Positions 43,010 to 54,409 of a stretch of DNA of 64,000 nucleotides are shown here, piece after piece. The DNA comes from Channallabes apus (lineage: Eukaryota > Chordata > Actinopteri > Siluriformes > Clariidae): contig CM060104.1 of NCBI GenBank assembly GCA_030522415.1, forward strand, positions 28,604,931 to 28,668,930, read 5' to 3'. Below the pieces are notes generated by a model. It had not been told where the DNA came from. It saw only the letters and a list, made by a program, of their open reading frames with translations, and made no database searches. Position numbers and translations under genes: made by a program. Numbering within the stretch: the stretch's first letter is position 1; every line of letters starts with the position of its first letter.

Positions 43010-43970
43010 CTCAGTTAGGAGGCAGAATTACCACACAGTCATTGTAAATATATTAGCAGAAATTAATTCAATCTTATCCAGAAAGGTCAGGCTGACAAAA
43101 CTTATGGCACCATGAGGGAGTTGATAAGTGACTAAGATAGAATTAAACAAATGAAATCCTGATTAATAGATACAATTCAGGAAACCTTGAAATACAGAAA
43201 CAAATAACACAAGCTCGGGTCTCTTATTTCTTTCCACAAGACATCTCATTGAGACTGGAGGAGAACACACAAGAAATTATGTGAACGGAAAGAATGTGTG
43301 TGATTGTAATAAACATGGTACAGTAGGATGTGTCAGTGTTTTGATATAAACAAAAATAAAATGGAGCCATGAGAGGGGGTGAAAAGTTGCAGGGTCTTTT
43401 TCAATCCTCCTAACCAGCAGGGGGCGAGATTTAAATTTCTGGAGAAAAGCATATGACTGTGAAGTAGCATCGCTAATGGCCGCCGTTCCCTTTGCAATCT
43501 TCTCTACGAGCTCCGAGTTGGTTTTGTGTACCCAGGTAAAGGATAAAGAGAAGTATCCTGACAACAAAGCACTTTTTAAACATGACTATAAAGTCTAAAT
43601 CCATTCTTCAACCTCGTTTGTCTGCCTGTCTGATTTAAAGTAGATGTGCAGTCAGGTGGTACTAAACCATCTGCATCACTGTTCTCATTGTTAGAGCTAT
43701 CCTTTAGAAATAGGTCGCAAGACAAAGAAACGACCGTTGAAATTTTTAGCTTCTTCGTAAAATAATTTTGAAATTTTTGGAAAATAATATCAACTAAAAT
43801 CACAGGAAAATAGCATAGGCAAGTACAAACAAAATGAAAACAAGGTAGATTACAAAGGAATCCGTCTGTAGTTGAGACTAATTATGAAGTTGAGTGATAT
43901 AGCTGAGTCTGAGGAACTGTTGAGGAAGTGCTGGAATTTTCTTTGTAGTGATTTTAAATATGAAGTGGCG
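43010..43970. other. Sequence with unassigned reading frames
   Basis: A minus-strand 96-aa frame (43277-43567) has a locally even composition (WVHKTNSELVEKIAKGTAAI) that looks like eroded coding sequence. I cannot assign it to a family. No splice sites compatible with vav3 were seen. Confidence 0.3.
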
Positions 43971-43984
43971 GGGTTCATGAGTAT

Positions 43985-44130
43985 CCATCAATCCATCCAT
44001 CCATCCATGGTCAACCACTTATCCAAAGTTGGGTCACGGGGGACGGCAGTTCCAGTAGGGAACCCCCAAACCCCCAAACTTCCCTTTTCCTCTGGCCACC
44101 TCAACCAACTCTGACTGAGGGATCCTGAAC
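43985..44130. repeat. (CATC)n-headed dispersed repeat fragment
   Basis: CATCCATCCATCCATCCATG then CCACTTATCCAAAGTTGGGT, then GGGGGACGGCAGTTCCAGTA. The layout (tetranucleotide tail, then CACTTATCC..GGGTC.CGGGGG) resembles the ends of common fish SINE-like repeats. Confidence 0.5.
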
Positions 44131-44199
44131 CGCTGCTCCTTTCCACCGGATGATTTAACTTCTTCATAAGAAACGTATTATTGACTCTACTGCTAGCAT

Positions 44200-46950
44200 T
44201 TAATATCACATTGTGTTATCTCACCCTGAATCCCACAGCTCTGCTCGGCTGTCTGTTTGTGATTTCATGACCTTTTTTGTGGCTTCTGACAAACCGCTCG
44301 GCTTCCAGGGTTATTAGTTAATGGCCTTCACTTAACGGCAACGACGAAGACGACCTCCTACAGGAACTGGCCGCACTTTAAGCTAATTCAATTAGCTTTC
44401 TGATCAATTTATTCACTAAATGCACAGCAAGAATTGTAGCCTCCCATAGGGACTCTTTTACCGACTTTTACTGTAACATGTGGAGAGAAAACAATAACCT
44501 GAAAAGATATATAATAAGATGAAATATGCATATCACTGAATAAAATATTTTTTACAATGACCAAACATCATAATTAAAAGCTAAATACTCAAACATAACA
44601 AATTTTAGGCTTTAATTTTTATCTTTATTAATAATAATCAGATGACTTTTTTCTTTTTGTTCGTTTAAAAGTTTGCTAACTACACCTTATATCTTACTAC
44701 AAAATCATTAATGATTAATGATTAATCAGATGAAAGTAATAAAAATTGTGTAACATTTAATAAGAATTGTTGAATATGTCATAGTAATTTTGTTCAATTA
44801 TTGAAGAAAATCTGATGATTATATAAATAACTTAAAAATAACTATTTTAAATTTTAAATATTTTAGTGCAATTATCTTGTTAGGTATCTGTCAAGTTTTT
44901 TCCTTTTGTTTATTCTTTAATTTTCTTATTGCTGCTGGTTTCTGAGCATTATCAAACTAATTTCTTTGTATCACTACAACGGCAATAAAGTCTCTTTATC
45001 TTTATTTTAAAACATTGTGCAACATTTCATCTTGTTTTTTAAGTAGTGAGGAAAGTCTTATGCTCAATGCAGTTACCGTAAATAACTTTACTTACAAGTT
45101 AAACATTAGGCTTCAATTTTACACTTACTTTTTTTGATGCAAGTTTATGACATTTGGTTGTCGCAAAACAAAGCAATATCTAATCCTTTCTGTATTTTTG
45201 TTTTGATAGAGATTATGGTTTCAAGAACGCAGATGACATTTTTTCAGTAAATTTAAAACATATCTGTGAAATGTTCTGAATATATATATATTAATTAAAA
45301 TATTTATTTATGTGTGGACAGAGTCTGGTATAAATAGTGTTTTCAGCCATTTCAGTGTTCAAACTATAAATTTTTTATTACATTTTGATTAGTGCATTAA
45401 AAAAAAGAAATCAATAAGAAAAAAGAAAGTGTAAAGAGAATGGGGTCTGTACATTTAAAGCTATTTTCACACTTGAGTCTGTAACTGGGCCGGGGGGGGG
45501 GGGGGGGGGGGTTCTGGGATGTTTTGAGTTGATGATCTGAATTCACTTTTACATCATTTTTTTAATCAATTAAAAATTCTATACGTCACATAAGTGCATG
45601 CGGATTTGCAAAACAGAGAGCACTTGATTAATCTATTTGCTGTATTTTCAACACTCAAGTGCTTATCAACAGCATTTTTTTTGCATGCATGGCAGGAAAA
45701 CCTAAAAAGAGAAGAGCCGTTCTTGTGTGTGAAGGTGCAACACAGAACAGGATGTGTGTCTTTCATAATGTATTTATAATAATATTTTCTTTGAAGTCAA
45801 GAAAAACTTGATCAGATTACTCCTTATTTGCCCTGAAAGCTTTTTAGCATCCACACCTGATGCAGCAGATTTCAATGGAAGCAAAAGCCCAGACTGCCAT
45901 TTACAAGACGACCGGAGATCCGAAACAAAAGCGGTCTTCACACTTTGACGTTTCATTAAATACCACTCGAAAAGCTCAATGTTCAACTCGAACAACCTCA
46001 AGTTAAAAAAAGAAGAAGGAAAATCACAAATGTCTGAAAATGTCTGACGTTCTCCTAACTAGACATTGGTGTCAGTGATACTGTATTACAGTTAGAAGAT
46101 TAGTGAAAGTGTAAATGATGAAGAAAAAATGTCCATAAATGGACAAAGTTATTGAAAATGGCATAAACAGACTCATGAGTGTCCGAGTATATGATGTGAA
46201 ACAGGGCAATAGAGATGAGACAAGAGAAATGTGCAGGGATTTCAAGGGTGGAGATGTTTTTTCAATTCAGGAAACACAGACTGTCCTGCCAGGGCAATAT
46301 GACGAGTGAGCAGAAACAGCTGTGTGTTACGCACTACGCCCACACGACTTGCCTCTGCATGAGAGGGTGCTTCTGCTTCTCTGGAGAAAAAAAAGATAAA
46401 CTGTCGAAACGATTTTTTTTTATTGCAAAGAAGAATTGCGAAACTCGTTTTGATTCAATCTCATGAATATGTATTGCCTGTCTCAAAACAGCTATATTTT
46501 GTACAGGATCAGAAGTATAGAATTTACTTTAAATGTTTAATGAAATTATATATAATTGTGCTGTTCAGTGTTTAAATGTCATGTCTCATACAAAGCAGTA
46601 ATCTTTTTTTCCTGTCTTCCTGTCTTTTCCTGACAGCTCATAAACTCAAAAGAAGAAAATGTGAGTATTTGCCGAAGGTTTAAACAATTAGTAATTTATG
46701 CAAAAGCTGTAAATACAATCATAAATTTTTGACATTTTAACACTTGTATGTTTTGTGTTTTACCTAAATCATTTTAAAAAAATGTGTATGGAATCGGAAT
46801 TGGAAGAACTGATCAACAAAAGGTCCATTAAATCTCAAAGAATGAGATGAAGCAGAGATGCCGATACTTATTTTTCTATAACACCGTGTCCTTCTTCTTA
46901 AACAATAGCATTAGTTTAATTCTCATTTATTGATAATAATAATTAAAAAA
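44200..46950. other. AT-rich region; probable LINE tail; no gene
   Basis: At 44940-45005, TTTCTTTGTATCACTACAAC then GGCAATAAAGTCTCTTTATC looks like a truncated LINE 3' end. The minus-strand frames near 45774-46001 and other short frames were not recognised. Confidence 0.35.
45492..45511. repeat. Poly-G tract (G20)
   Basis: Twenty consecutive G on the plus strand, which is rare in AT-rich DNA. A shorter G10 is at 2835-2844. Confidence 0.9.
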
Positions 46951-46959
46951 GCTTTTTAT

Positions 46960-47335
46960 CCGTTATGCAAGGAGTGTTCAAGTCAAACCTGGACTTGCAA
47001 TGAAATTTCTGGTGAAGGCGTTAAAAAGGCATTTGAAATTCAAGATCGAGACCCATTTAAAGAAGACTTCAAGCACAGTATGGTGGTGAAACTCTTAGCC
47101 ACAGTAAAATATTTGAACGGTGCGAACGTTTTTTTTTTTTAAAAAAAGGCTGTACATGCGAGAATGGTGATCCTGCCTGAGGTGACTTGGAGCCCAGGGT
47201 TCCAGATGTGAAGCAGTCAGTCTGATTATGGCTCCGGTGTACTGAGAAAACTTTCTACCTTGATGGTACCCAAGCACTAGTGAAACACTGGGAGAAGTGC
47301 ATTAGTGTAGAAGGGGATTATATAGAGAAATAAAG
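46960..47335 (+). pseudogene. Probable mariner-like transposase relic
   Basis: Disconnected frames: GVQVKPGLAMKFLVKALKRH (about 46973-47032) near the left and, near the right end, ALVKHWEKCISVEGDYIEK followed by a stop at about 47271-47330. The C-terminal pattern (L/V)-x-x-W-x-KCI-x-x-x-GDY-(V/I)-EK is the usual end of mariner-type transposases. No DDD motif or termini were found, so this is tentative. Confidence 0.5.
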
Positions 47336-47339
47336 TGAG

Positions 47340-48000
47340 TTTTTACTCATAGCTATGTTCTGTAAGTTGCGTATTTGATGCTTTTCTGTTGCTTTGTGGT
47401 TGCTTGGGCAACAGTGTGAGGCAAGTGGTCACACCACTAAAGTCCAGAGAGAGAAAAGAGTGAACAAACACCACACGTGCACTGACTCATTGCGAATCAG
47501 GAGACCTGTTTGGCTCAGCATCAGTGTGTTCTTTGCAGAACAGGAAATGTTTCAATCCCATCTGGCCACTGCTGACCACAGGACAGTACAGTACTGCTTC
47601 TGCTCTACGTCCAACTTTCAAAGGCTGGCAGATAAAGTAACACAATCTAATCCAGACCTGGAAAGGTTAAATATTCACAAGGCTGCCTCCGAATGTCAGT
47701 GATGCTAATTGCTAGCTTGCTAATGACAGTAAGCTTTTTGTAGAAGAAAAAAAAATTAATGATAGCCTGTTAACACAAAGCTAATATTAGCCCAAGCATT
47801 AAACTCACAGAAGGGAATTTTCCTGTAGTGCGGCTATAGCACACAAGACAACATACCACAACTTTGCTAGCTCTAACATACTGTATCAAAACCTCCCATT
47901 TCAATGTGGACTCTGTGATGGTGTTTTGCTAACAGTAAAATGTTTTGCTGGTAGTTGTGTTTTGTTAACAGTATTATTATTTTTTTTGCTAAAAATAACC
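47340..48000. other. No gene recognised
   Basis: One 102-aa plus-strand frame (47394-47702) without recognisable similarity. The right part already shows TTTTGCTAACAGTAAAATG-like text foreshadowing the next array. Confidence 0.35.
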
Positions 48001-48033
48001 CTGCGAATAGTAGCCTAATGTGTTTTGCCAACA

Positions 48034-48893
48034 GTAACATGTTTTGCTAATAGTTGGGTTTTGCTGTCAGTAACATGTTTTGCTAATAGTTGGGTTTTGT
48101 TATCAGTAACATGTTTTGCTAATAGTTGGGTTTTGTTAGCAGTAACATGTTTTGCTAATAGTTGGGTTTTGCTATCAGTAACATGTTTTGCTAATAGTGG
48201 TGTTTTGTTAACAGTAACATGTTTTGCTAATAGTTGGGTTTTGTTATCAGTAACATGTTTTGCTAATAGTTGGGTTTTGTTATCAGTAACATGTTTTGCT
48301 AATAGTTGGGTTTTGTTATCAGTAACATGTTTTGCTAATAGTTGGGTTTTGTTATCAGTAACATGTTTTGCTAATAGTTGGGTTTTGTTATCAGTAACAT
48401 GTTTTGCTAATAGTTGGGTTTTGTTAGCAGTAACATGTTTTGCTAATAGTTGGGTTTTGCTATCAGTAACTTGTTTTGCTAATAGTGGTGTTTTGTTAGC
48501 AGTAACATGTTTTGCTAATAGTTGGGTTTTGTTATCAGTAACATGTTTTGCTAGTAGTTGGGTTTTGCTAGCAGAAACATGTTTTGCTAATAGTTGGGTT
48601 TTGCTATAAGTAACATGTTTTGCTAATAGTTGGGTTTTGTTAGCAGTAACATGTTTTGCTAAAAGTTGGGTTTTGCTAGCAGAAACATGTTTTGCTAATA
48701 GTTGGGTTTTGCTATCAGTAACATGTTTTGCTAATAGTGGTGTTTTGTTAACAGTAACATGTTTTGCTAATAGTTGGGTTTTGTTATCAGTAACATGTTT
48801 TGCTAATAGTTGGGTTTTGTTATCAGTAACATGTTTTGCTAATAGTTGGGTTTTGTTAGCAGTAACATGTTTTGCTAATAGTTGGGTAAAATT
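48034..48893. repeat. 36-bp minisatellite, about 24 copies, ORF-preserving
   Basis: The unit is TAACATGTTTTGCTAATAGT followed by TGGGTTTTGTTATCAG. Starts at 48034 and 48862 are exactly 23 x 36 bp apart. The unit is made of two related 18-bp halves sharing GTTTTG(C/T)TA. Because 36 is a multiple of 3, both strands read open for hundreds of codons (minus: LLAKHVTDNKTQ repeated; plus: VTCFANSWVLLS repeated). Variants GTTATCAG, GTTAGCAG, GCTATCAG and TAGTGGTG mark sub-families. This is a tandem repeat, not a gene. Confidence 0.92.
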
Positions 48894-49160
48894 TTTTGCT
48901 AAAAATAACATGCCTGCTAATAGTAGCCGAATGTGTTTTGTTAACAGTAAAATGTTTTGCTAGAAGTAACATGTTTTGCTATGAGTAATGTGTTTTGATA
49001 ATAATAACATGTTTTGCTAATAGTAACAAGTTTTGCTAACAGTAAAGTGACTGCTAACTAACAATATTGTAGTTTTATAAATAATACTGTGTTTTATAGC
49101 ATGTTTGCCAATAGAAATACGTTTGCTAAAAGTAACATTGCTTGTTAACAGTAGCATGTT
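48894..49160. repeat. Degenerate 18-bp flank of the 36-bp array
   Basis: About 18-bp degenerate monomers (AGTAACATGTTTTGCTAT, ATAATAACATGTTTTGCT, AGTAACAAGTTTTGCTAA), i.e. the likely ancestral unit. Similar text precedes the array at 47930-48030. Confidence 0.8.
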
Positions 49161-49164
49161 CACT

Positions 49165-50320
49165 ATAGACAGTCAAATTGGTGAATCAAGTGGGTATGTG
49201 GATACGTGTGTATGTACTTGTAAACACGATGTTTATATGAAGACGAACCATGCTTATGCTGACAGGAATTAATAAAAGCTGCCTGTATAGCCGCGTCCCA
49301 TCGCCAGCTAATTTTTTTTCTTGCATGCCCACATTCGTATCACAGTGATCTGCAGAACAATCTCAATTAAGATAGCTCACTAGTGTCACTCTCTGTCTCT
49401 TCGCTTGAGTGCCTTTCACCCCTCACACACCATCTCAATGTTACACACACTCACTCTGGATGACCTTTCGTACCATTACCATGGTAACGGTCGCTGCTGA
49501 AGGTGAAGAAAGGAGAGATGCTGGTTTGGAGAAACACACTTCCGATCAGAGATAGAATGTCACAGAATGTGCGTAATTGGATGCTTCTGTTATAGCTAAA
49601 TGGCAAATATTTAATCCAGCTCTCTCTTTCTTTCTCTCTCTCAAACACACAATCCATTGGTCTATCTCTCACTCTTCTTTTCTTTAAGTAATATTATGGT
49701 TGGAATTATTGCCTAATCATTTTACTAAAAATGCTCATACTGTATAAGAAAATGCTATATCTTTAAGCTATATTTAACCGTAGAGTTAGAGCTGTGAGAT
49801 GTAAGCGACTATGCAAGCTTTGCTAGTCTATAACCAAATTAGCGGGTTTCGTTCCACAATCGATTCACACTTTTTAACTGAATTACTTAAAATTTTAACA
49901 AATGTTAAATTTTCAATTGACCAAATCCTTAAAAATATTATACATCTGCAAATGTTCACATTTTGTGGTTTATCCCTACTACTTCTTCTTTTTGGGTTTA
50001 TAGGCGGTCCGTGCACACCTGCCACCTACTGGACTGGAGTGTGGAGCACAAGATCGTCAGGGAAAGAAAAAGATTATCACTTTGTATAAGGCGTTATGTT
50101 TAAACAAAACAATCAACAACCCAAGTCACACAAAAGTTTAATGTGGATTAGATACTTGAAATAGTTTTTAATACTTCAAAGCTTGTAAGGATTATAGCTG
50201 CTTAAAATAAATCAGACAATAAACATTAGTGCTATAGGATTGAATAGAATAAAAAATTACAACAATTAAAAATTTTATTATTATATGTTTAACCTATATT
50301 ACATGTTTAACCTTCAACAT
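49165..50320. other. No gene recognised
   Basis: Unique-looking AT-rich sequence with a short CT run near 49621. No exon identified. Confidence 0.4.
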
Positions 50321-50326
50321 TCTAAG

Positions 50327-50353
50327 GTAAAAAAAAAAAAAAAAAAAAAAAAA
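50327..50353. repeat. Poly-A tract
   Basis: About 26 consecutive A; no retrocopy is recognisable upstream. Confidence 0.85.
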
Positions 50354-50439
50354 CAGTAAAAATGACAGATTTTCAGTGTGGCCTCAAACTTTTCAACCTG
50401 TGTGTACAGTAGATATAGTGTATCTCGTGTTTGTTCTAT

Positions 50440-50640
50440 ACTATTTAATTTTATTTATATACTGCTTTTAACAAATAGCAGCTTTACATAAATTTCAAAA
50501 TTCCAAATAAAAGAAGATTAAAGATTTATCTGTTTTATCATTGAACAGCAAGCTAGCGGTGACGGTGATGAGGAAAAACTCTCTGAGATGTCATGAGGAA
50601 GGAACCTCATGACTCACATTAAAAAGGCAATGCGTTATTA
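50440..50640 (-). repeat. Dispersed repeat with GTAAAGCTGCT end, minus-strand copy
   Basis: On the minus strand it reads GAGGTTCCTTCCTCATGACA, then CTCAGAGAGTTTTTCCTCAT, then a 3' end ATGTAAAGCTGCTATTTGTT / TATATAAATAAAATTAAAT. This matches the organisation of 24459-24665 and the body of 62985-63060. Confidence 0.65.
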
Positions 50641-51034
50641 TCTGGAATGACACCAGATATTATTTTTATAAATAAATCCCCCCTGTAATTATCTATTCTA
50701 GAAGTACATCATCATGTATACATTTTATCCATTTACGGATATTTTACATTTTATGGAAATTTACATTTATGTAGTTATGTTTAAGATTCATAAAGCAAGT
50801 TCATGCTCTCACTTACAATATAGCAACTGTACGTATTCCGAGTCAGCATTATTAACATTAATACACATTATGTCTGGCTGAATTTTCCTTTAGGGTATAG
50901 TGAAAATACCCTAATAAAATACCCTAAAAAAATATTTTAAACTGGTTCTGCTATTCTTATCGCACTGGTTGTTGCATTCTGCTTTTGTTCATCTTATGAG
51001 TACTATGTGGATATTTGTAATTTTTATCTTACTT

Positions 51035-51140
51035 TACTTATTACTTCATTGCTTCGTTGTAGATTCTGTTACTCTCCTTGCTTTTGGAGCAGTCTCAGCA
51101 CAAGAATTTCCTCCGGGATTAATAAAGTTTTATCTTTGTT
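51035..51140 (+). repeat. LINE 3' end fragment
   Basis: GAATTTCCTCCGGGATTAAT then AAAGTTTTATCTTTGTT. This is a widespread fish retroelement 3' terminus (TTTCC(C/T)C-GGGATTAATAAAGT). No coding part remains. Confidence 0.6.
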
Positions 51141-51149
51141 CAGAGATTT

Positions 51150-52035
51150 CCTATATTAAGTGGCATGAGGGTGATTTAGATTTAAACAGTTTGGGGTAGA
51201 AAAATGCATGTGCGCAGTTAGTGAGTGTGTTATAGTTTTGTTTTGTCTTTTAACTGTCTCATATCTCGAGACATTTGATGGCTGTCCATCCTAAATGTAT
51301 GAACTGAGATACTGTAGCTTTTGCATTTTCTGCTCCACTTGAAATAGTTTGCAGAAGGAGAAACTATAGTATATAACTATAGTAACTGTAGCCAAAATCC
51401 AGGACACTCCCCGATACAGCAGATGTCAGTATGCAACTAGCTGGTTTGCAAACCAGCAATAAACACAAGAAAAGAAATGAAACCATCACGCTATGCCTAA
51501 AATTATCAATATTTGGGGAAAAATAATGTCAAGAGCGACTCAGTCCTGTACAGGTCAGGAGACTAAACTAAATTTAGCCATAACTCATTTCTTGAACATG
51601 CTCACACACACACTTACAAAAACAATATATTTTGAAATAATGCTACACAGGATACTTCCCCACAACACCTTAACACATGATAAGGTAAAATTATCTACAG
51701 TCCATGCATGAGTGAGATGTGTAGCAGAAGTAGAGCAGAACAAAACCAATGCATTTTAAATGAAATAACACTGAAGCACTAAAGCACCCGATATGAAGCA
51801 GAACAGAAAGTCACTGAAGTCACTGAAGCATGTCCGTGCTCTGAGACATGTCTATCGAGTCTATAAGTAAAGAGAGGCAGGACGGGTTATTTGCGCTGTA
51901 AGAGACGTCTTACAAGACAAGGAGACAGATTACTAACCACGAGTGTTATTTTTACCCTGTGTTTCTCTCTCCATCTAAAATAAAAAATATTAGACGGATT
52001 GAGATCATGCTTATGTAACAATGCCGCATATTGGT
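51150..52035. other. No gene recognised
   Basis: No conserved frame, repeat or structural feature was seen. Confidence 0.4.
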
Positions 52036-52039
52036 TGGG

Positions 52040-52040
<1 letters not shown>

Positions 52041-52117
<77 letters not shown>
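52041..52117. repeat. (TG)38 microsatellite
   Basis: A perfect TG run of about 76 bp. An inverted short CA run lies at 52187-52206. Confidence 0.95.
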
Positions 52118-52119
<2 letters not shown>

Positions 52120-52209
52120 TTTTTGGGAGATCAATACCATGACCCTTTTGTCATAGAGGAGATGGGATATTGTTGTATCTGATACCACACACACACACAC
52201 ACACACAGA

Positions 52210-52990
52210 GAGTGAGAATTACAGTAGGATCAAGCTGCATATGCACAGGACAGTAACAGGAGAACGAACACGCATGTGTGACCTCAGTGACCATGTTAAA
52301 GGTGCTGGTGCCAATTGATGTACAGTATTTCACATATACAGATCTCTCTCTTATGGTCACAATCAGAAAAAAGGAATCAGCATTTTGGTTTTGACGCCCC
52401 TAAGATTGTTTGCCGCTATTGGATAGTAATTAGGAATGAGGTCGCAACTTTGTCGACCCAAAACACAACATCAGGACGAGGACGTTTTCTTCAACATCGA
52501 TGAAATGACGTTGTTTCAATACTATATATAAAGAATTAAAAATACCCTTTACAGCATCTATGGCTTGTAACACGTGTTCACACGTCGTCTGACCACATGG
52601 ACGTCCGTGGTTAAACTAACATTGTCTAATATTTTCCTATTCTAACTTCATAAACCTGAAGTAAAAAGTAGCAGAAAGCTGTACTTGCTTTAACTGGCTG
52701 TTCCAGAAAATGCTTTCAGTGTAAAACTACATAAAGAGGCGTGAATTTAAAGGGCGTGTCACTGCAAAGACAAAACACACAAGTCACCCACATACTGTGC
52801 ATAAGCTAAAACTAATATGTGTAGAATTAATTGAACCAATTATCACTTATCTAAGAAAAAAAAAAACTAAGTAAAACAGTATAGAGTGCAAAGTATAAAT
52901 ATTAGAGATTTTAATGATTAATCAATAATCAATCCATTCTTTAATTTTAAAGAGTTTAACCAATTAAAAATCTCCTGTTTGATTACTGAT
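52210..52990. other. No gene recognised
   Basis: No repeat or exon identified. Confidence 0.4.
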
Positions 52991-52997
52991 TAATAAA

Positions 52998-53156
52998 AAT
53001 GTGGGAACGCCAATTAGCCTAATCTGCATATCTTTGGGATGTGGGAGGAAACCGGAGTACCCGAAGGAAACCCACCAACCACGGGGAGAACATGCAAACT
53101 CATTTCACACAAAGGCGGGAATCGAACCCGGACCCTGGAGGTGCAAGGCGACAGTG
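52998..53156 (-). repeat. tRNA-like SINE (Mermaid-like), minus-strand truncated copy
   Basis: On the minus strand: CTGTCGCCTTGCACCTCCAG, then GGTTCGATTCCC (B-box), GAGTTTGCATGTTCTCCCCG, GTTTCCTTCGGGTACTCCGG and CCCAAAGATATGCAGATTAG. The first bases of the head and the distal half are missing. Confidence 0.8.
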
Positions 53157-53438
53157 AGAAACGGATTGCTGTATCAGTCAAGGTCACTGGTTTCACTGTG
53201 TAACAAAAAAAAAAAAACATACTGTTAATTACCAATCAGGCCAGAGATTAGCAAATGATTTAGTTATACAACTCAATCACTCCACATTCTCTCGTCCTCA
53301 TTTACGGCGTTCCGCTGTCACTCACATGATGTGTAACAAGGAGGTGGAGCTAAACATGCTAAGCAGTAATCAGGAGCTGGGGTAGTACGCTGTTATATCC
53401 AAAAACTGTTTTGCTCACTGATGTCATTTTTGTTCGAT

Positions 53439-53458
53439 TAGGGTTAGGGTTAGGGTTT
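53439..53458 (+). repeat. Short interstitial telomere-like repeat (TTAGGG)3
   Basis: TTAGGGTTAGGGTTAGGGTT, just over three perfect vertebrate telomere units, followed 12 bp later by another TTAGGGT. Confidence 0.88.
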
Positions 53459-53949
53459 TGTTCGCTTAGGGTCAGATTACACATATCTGGTTTGTCTCGC
53501 AGTGAGACGCGGCAATAGATAAGAGATCTGATCAGAGACAGACACGTGCAGTTCTAATTCTAACTTAAAGTAACAGATAATTAAAGCTGCCGTGTTGATT
53601 CGAGCCGTTACACAGAGACTCTGGACAAGCGAAAGCTACACAGGAGTTTACTGGAAGTGTGATAAGGTTGCGCAATAAACCCTTTGACAACTATCAATTC
53701 TACACTGTAAACACTTGTAACACTGTAAACAAACAACACTATTACGTTTACCTCATGCTGATATAATAATAATAATAATAATAATAACTTAACACACTTG
53801 ATGAAGTTCTGTAGTTGTCTGAGCGTCAAAAATGCACAAGTGCTTCTTATTAGTTATTCTTATGTATTATTGTTTATTTTTCTGTTCATGTTTAACAACT
53901 TTTAAATGTATTTACGTTAAAATAAAGAAATGTGACTTGTGCAGACGAC

Positions 53950-54400
53950 ACTTTTTTTCTTCTTAAGTACAACCAACCAAAGAGACGGAGAATTGTTTGA
54001 GAGAACCGTGATCTCAATTCCCATGGAGAACAATCGCGGTTCACATTTTGTCAAGAATCGTGCAGTCCTACCGTCAAGTGCATCTGCGAAACCCATCGAG
54101 CTCCATGATGAAGCTGTTTCTCATGAAGACCTTCCCAGGAAAGCAAGACCAAAACTGACCTCTGTTGCAGAGGAGACGTTCAATTAGAGTCACCAGCCTC
54201 AGAAATCACAAATTAACCTCAACCAGCACCTCAGATTAGAGCCGTTATGAAGCTTCACAGAGCAGAAGGAGCAGATATACATCTCAATATCAACTGTTCA
54301 AAGGAGATTATTGTGTGTTCAAAGATAAATAAAAATCAGGAAAGTCCATGGAGTTAGAAGGTGTGTTCAAGCATACTGTAGGCTGGTTAAGGCAGCAAAT
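53950..54400 (+). mobile_element. Deleted Tc1-like element
   Basis: Same family as 16076-16632 and 32879-33409. It contains CATCGAGCTCCATGATGAAG, TCTCATGAAGACCTTCCCAG, GCAAGACCAAAACTGACCTC, CAGATTAGAGCCGTTATGAA and CAACTGTTCAAAGGAGATTA. The right end is near GGAGTTAGAAGGTGTGTTCA. The left end is unclear; boundaries are approximate. Confidence 0.7.
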
Positions 54401-54409
54401 GAATCTTCA

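Noticed and set aside
48015..48911. 298-aa minus-strand ORF and long plus-strand ORFs
   Set aside because: They arise only because a stop-free 36-bp minisatellite unit is a multiple of three. The frames are open on both strands and end where the repeat ends.
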